From contig DXHU01000023.1 of the NCBI GenBank assembly GCA_019113245.1, positions 225,770 through 289,769 on the forward strand: a DNA stretch of 64,000 bases, given 5' to 3'. The stretch's first letter is position 1, and each line of letters begins with the position of its first letter. This DNA is from Candidatus Ornithospirochaeta avicola (lineage in GTDB: Bacteria > Spirochaetota > Spirochaetia > Sphaerochaetales > Sphaerochaetaceae). The notes under the pieces are model-generated. The model worked only from the letters and a program-made list of their open reading frames with translations. It made no database searches and was not told the origin of the DNA. The position numbers and the translations under genes are program-made. Shown here in pieces: positions 60,954 to 64,000 of the stretch.

Positions 60954-61928
60954 ATGTTAAGAAAATATTCACGTTTCATCTTCTTTGCTGTATTTCTGGT
61001 TCTGTTTGCTTTGATTCTGTTTTTCTCCTTCTCAAGACCTGTCAGGATGATTCTTCTCATTCTCGCACTTGCTGCGCTACTGCTGATGAATATGGGATCA
61101 TTTTATTATGCAAGGGCAGAGAAAATAATGAGGAACATGAGGAAGAAAGACATAGCCCTTCTCTCTTTTTATCTGGAAAAGGCGCTTATATGGGGCATCA
61201 AGAGCTCTCAGCGCATCAATGCTCTTATTATCCTGCTTGACTATAATAAAAAAAATGAAAGCAAAATAATGCTTGAAAGCATCGTAGACAGAAAAGAAGG
61301 AAGAGAAAGGACAAGATGCGCATCAGCTCTCTTGAGAAGCTACACCAGAGAAGGAAGAGACCAGGATGCCCAGAGGATGGTCAACATACTCTCAGCGGAC
61401 AAAAGCGCTTCCTCTCTGCTTTCACAGATGCGCTTTTTCATCAGCCAGGCTGATGATGAGAATTTTGCAGCAAAGGCATCAACTGCCCTGTCCCTTTACA
61501 TAAACGGAGCAGAAATCAGAGATGCATGTGCATCCTATGCCGCAGCAAATGGAGATTTTGCTGACGCAGGATGCATTTTGAAATCTGTATTTGAAAACTA
61601 TACCCCATTTTTTCCAGAAGTCTTTGTACACATGGCACTTGTCTATCTTGCTCTTGATGACTATAAGAGCGCTCTCTTATATCTGGACGGGGCACTTGAG
61701 AATGCGATATTTGCAAACACATCACTTTATTCAGAAGAATATGTCCGCTCTCTTAAAGACAAAGTAAGCAAGACATCATTCTTCTTCAAAAAGGATGAGA
61801 TAAAGAGCGCATCAAGGGGAAAAGAAATCTCTTTCACCTCTGCAGATGAAGGAAAGAGGGATGCAGATGTCTCTCTTTCATCAAAGGCAAGCACATCAAT
61901 TCTGCTTAAAATGAAAGAAAGCTTTTAA
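60954..61928 (+). CDS. Hypothetical membrane protein with helical-repeat domain
   Basis: No name can be given to this 324-residue protein. Two adjacent N-terminal transmembrane helices (FIFFAVFLVLFALILFFSFS, MILLILALAALLLMNMGSF) are followed by about 230 residues of helix pairs that look like degenerate TPR units, for example PEVFVHMALVYLALDDYKSA. The C-terminus is charged. TPR-type domains usually bind proteins. It is divergent from queH and its stop overlaps the convergent outer-membrane patatin by 4 bp. Confidence 0.72.
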   Translation: MLRKYSRFIFFAVFLVLFALILFFSFSRPVRMILLILALAALLLMNMGSFYYARAEKIMRNMRKKDIALLSFYLEKALIWGIKSSQRINALIILLDYNKKNESKIMLESIVDRKEGRERTRCASALLRSYTREGRDQDAQRMVNILSADKSASSLLSQMRFFISQADDENFAAKASTALSLYINGAEIRDACASYAAANGDFADAGCILKSVFENYTPFFPEVFVHMALVYLALDDYKSALLYLDGALENAIFANTSLYSEEYVRSLKDKVSKTSFFFKKDEIKSASRGKEISFTSADEGKRDADVSLSSKASTSILLKMKESF

Positions 61929-63862
61929 AACCTTGTGACACAGGAGAGAGAAAAGAGGAAGCAGTCAGACCCCGAGTCGTAACCGAGTGCGACAGAGAAG
62001 GGGACACCCACCATTCCGATTAGTGAACTGGAGATTTCTAACCTGAGCCCCGTGAGGAACTCAAAGCTGTTTTCATATATAAGGGTATTGAAGAAGAGCC
62101 CGACTGTAAGGGACTCTATTATAAACAGCTCGCTAAATGTCGGGCTGAATGGAAGACGGTAGCCAAATTCTATCGACGGAGTCACAAAATATGAAGAAGA
62201 AAGAGATTTTCCTGTAGCTGAATCAACAGTATTTGAGAAATACCCGTCAGCAAGGAAGAGAGGGACACTCTTCTTTCCGTCAAGAGTGAATCTTGATGAT
62301 GCTGTTATGTCCAGATAGAGAGAGAAAGGAAGAGAAAAACGGCTCTTTACATCGATGTATGCATAGTTTGAGTATTCAGCAAAAGAAGAGTCTCCTGATT
62401 GGTAACCTGCCCTAATGCTGCTCTCGCCTATGCTGTACTCAAATGATGAGTCAAAGAGAAGAGAGAGCATGTAACGCATTTTCTTTTCTTCCACGCTCCT
62501 GTATTCAAAGGACTGAACAAAGCCTATATCCATATAATCCGATGAATAGAATCTGTAATCAAAAGACTGGGCAAGATAATAATCGGGTCGAGGAGAATCT
62601 GAAAAATAAAGGGAAGCATCAAGGGCTATCCTCATTCTCGCAAAAGGATAGAACGAGAGATTTACGGATGTATCGCTTGATGCAGAGTACTCTTTGCCAG
62701 AAAGATTGAACGCACCTCCGATGTTCAAGGAGAAATCGATGAAACGGTAGCGCATGAGATAGGTTGCATCCAAGATTGTGGAATTATTCAAAAAGAGCAT
62801 CTTATCCTCGGCATAGCTTCCACCTTTGAATGATATTATGTTCGCCACATCAGCTGTCTCGACACGATGGAAATACCTTATATTGTCTATTGCCCTGTCG
62901 ACCCTATCCTCATAATATGACCTCTCATCAGCCAGGCTGGAACCGCTTCTGTATATATCTTTCAGAAGGTCAGCACAAGCCTTTGCCGATTCATATCCTA
63001 TCTTTCTCATCTCATCAACTTTCTTGAAATCCATGAATGAGTATCCTTCAACCGCACATCTTATCCAGATAATGTCCTCATGAGCTTTGATTGCAGAAGC
63101 AGAGCGCTGGTTCTTTCCAATCGAGAATGCTGTATTGAGCACTGTAATAGGACTCAGGATATTCAGATTGTCATTTGAATAGAATGTCGTTGAAAGAATT
63201 ACTGTATCAGAAAACTCGTATGCGGCATTCACTGGAGCAAGCTCAACCACGCCACCGTCAATGAGGTAATGCCCCCTGTACTCCGCAGGTGCAAAATATA
63301 CCGGCATGGCAAAGGCAGCTGCAAGCACATCTGCAAAATTGCCTTCCATTATTCTGACCTCCCTTTCTGTCACAAGATCATCACAGATGACCATCACAGG
63401 AATCGGGAGATCCTTTATATCCATATCCTCTCCAACTATGCTTTCAATCACGCTTTTGAAGCTTGTGTTGTCAATGAGCCCTCCCTTGTAGGGAATCGTG
63501 AGGGCAAAGTAGTCAGAAAGATCTGCAGAAGAGAGAAGGTTCACAATCTGCTGGCTGTCCAGCCCTGCAGAATATAAAAGTGCGATTATGGAGCCCATGC
63601 TGTTCGAGATTATATAGTCAGGCTCAATGTTCTCTTCTTCAAGGTATTCAAGCACTCCCAGGTGTGCCAGAGCTCTTGCGCTTCCCCCTGTAAGGACCAG
63701 GCCAACAGGATCTCTTTTCCCTTCCGTACGCTCAAGGATGCGCTGGCGGAAGCTGTCCTCTCCATAAGAAACAGGAACATCGGATAAAAGTATGTCCGAT
63801 GAGGAGAAGATGGAAGATGAAAGCATCATCAGTATAAAAAGCGCAAGAAGAAATCTTTTCAT
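61925..63862 (-). CDS. Patatin-like phospholipase with outer-membrane barrel (PlpD-like)
   Basis: This protein of about 645 residues has signal peptide MKRFLLALFILMMLSSSIFS. A patatin lipase domain follows: PVGLVLTGGSARALAHLGVLEYLE, GxSxG-type ISNSMGSIIALLYSAG and LIDGGVVELAP. From about residue 330 it is rich in short Tyr/Ser/Phe strands (YRFYSSDYMDIGFVQSFEYR) and ends LFSLSCVTRF. This fits a type Vd secreted patatin like Pseudomonas PlpD, whose lipase is displayed by its own barrel. A POTRA domain was not identified. ATG 63862 is chosen for the signal peptide. Confidence 0.87.
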   Translation of the reverse strand: MKRFLLALFILMMLSSSIFSSSDILLSDVPVSYGEDSFRQRILERTEGKRDPVGLVLTGGSARALAHLGVLEYLEEENIEPDYIISNSMGSIIALLYSAGLDSQQIVNLLSSADLSDYFALTIPYKGGLIDNTSFKSVIESIVGEDMDIKDLPIPVMVICDDLVTEREVRIMEGNFADVLAAAFAMPVYFAPAEYRGHYLIDGGVVELAPVNAAYEFSDTVILSTTFYSNDNLNILSPITVLNTAFSIGKNQRSASAIKAHEDIIWIRCAVEGYSFMDFKKVDEMRKIGYESAKACADLLKDIYRSGSSLADERSYYEDRVDRAIDNIRYFHRVETADVANIISFKGGSYAEDKMLFLNNSTILDATYLMRYRFIDFSLNIGGAFNLSGKEYSASSDTSVNLSFYPFARMRIALDASLYFSDSPRPDYYLAQSFDYRFYSSDYMDIGFVQSFEYRSVEEKKMRYMLSLLFDSSFEYSIGESSIRAGYQSGDSSFAEYSNYAYIDVKSRFSLPFSLYLDITASSRFTLDGKKSVPLFLADGYFSNTVDSATGKSLSSSYFVTPSIEFGYRLPFSPTFSELFIIESLTVGLFFNTLIYENSFEFLTGLRLEISSSLIGMVGVPFSVALGYDSGSDCFLFSLSCVTRF

Positions 63863-63946
63863 ATATTCAAATATAGAATATGGCTTTTGTATTTTCAACA
63901 AGCAATAAAAGATTTGCCATGATTAATGCGTTGCAACAAATTGCAA

Positions 63947-63952
63947 TATAAT
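63947..63952 (+). promoter_or_regulatory. -10 box of the tRNA-Leu gene
   Basis: TATAAT lies 15 bases before the tRNA start. No good -35 box is seen 16-18 bases further up; TTGCAA occurs twice just before it. Confidence 0.5.
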
Positions 63953-63967
63953 CTAAACTACAGCAAG

Positions 63968-64000
63968 GCCGGTGTGGTGGAATGGTAGACACAGCAGACT
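63968..64000 (+). tRNA. tRNA-Leu (partial, 5' half)
   Basis: GCCGGTGTGGTGGAATGG followed by TAGACACAGCAGACT is the acceptor and D-arm sequence of a class II tRNA-Leu. The window ends before the anticodon, so the isoacceptor is unknown. Confidence 0.85.

Overview
The window reads as chromosome of a host- or gut-associated spirochaete. It has about 42% GC, judged by eye, and mostly short intergenic gaps. Sphaerochaetaceae or Treponemataceae is an inference. It rests on a fused PyrB-PyrI aspartate transcarbamoylase (fused forms are known in Thermotoga and Treponema), an archaeal-type UMP kinase, a long Prs enzyme, sugar-binding proteins with an FAGGEKE-type signal end, and many outer-membrane proteins ending in aromatic residues. 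Nearly all genes are housekeeping. No transposase, integrase, CRISPR array or rRNA gene is visible. A tRNA-Leu starts at the right edge.

Layout. 1-1439: a sugar ABC transporter (partial ATPase plus binding protein). 1701-5333: the rplU-rpmA-obg-nadD-lipoprotein-rsfS operon. 5440-7806: a TetR regulator with its probable operator, then argS. 7843-10499: a large InlB-like lipoprotein flanked by a perfect 20-bp direct repeat. 10480-22202: birA, cysE, mtaB, tyrA, pta, rsmA, comEC, a phosphohexomutase and an rRNA methyltransferase. 22199-24860: corA with a leader peptide, then two outer-membrane proteins. 24894-30986: a complete five-gene pyrimidine operon (pyrBI-pyrE-pyrF-pyrDK-pyrC) with a leader-peptide attenuator. 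30992-34887: a Wza/Wzc-like polysaccharide export pair. 34957-41407: ridA, two phosphatases, a 1148-residue hyperacidic protein and an aminotransferase. 41468-52927: prs, a lipoprotein, ssb, pyrH, a radical SAM protein, a patatin, two MATE pumps, type III glutamine synthetase and a folate enzyme. 52908-55731: a PTS EIIA and the NfnSL transhydrogenase. 55767-56802: two small heat-shock proteins behind a textbook sigma-54 promoter. 56875-63862: a DbpA-type helicase, a TrpR-family regulator, cardiolipin synthase, queH and an outer-membrane patatin.

The genes give a coherent picture of de novo pyrimidine synthesis: PyrB, PyrC, PyrD, PyrE and PyrF make UMP, PyrH phosphorylates it, and Prs supplies PRPP. 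Two pyrimidine enzymes are fusions, and the operon appears to be controlled by UTP-sensitive attenuation. A second theme is variable surface display. Two surface-protein genes have nine-G tracts embedded in a shared upstream motif, resembling the poly-G tracts upstream of Treponema pallidum tpr genes. A third surface gene has its signal-peptide frame broken in a short A run.

The best leads are the 20-bp-flanked lipoprotein insertion between birA and argS, the paired G9 promoter motifs, the pyr and corA leader peptides, the sigma-54 hsp20 promoter with an upstream dyad, and the hyperacidic protein.
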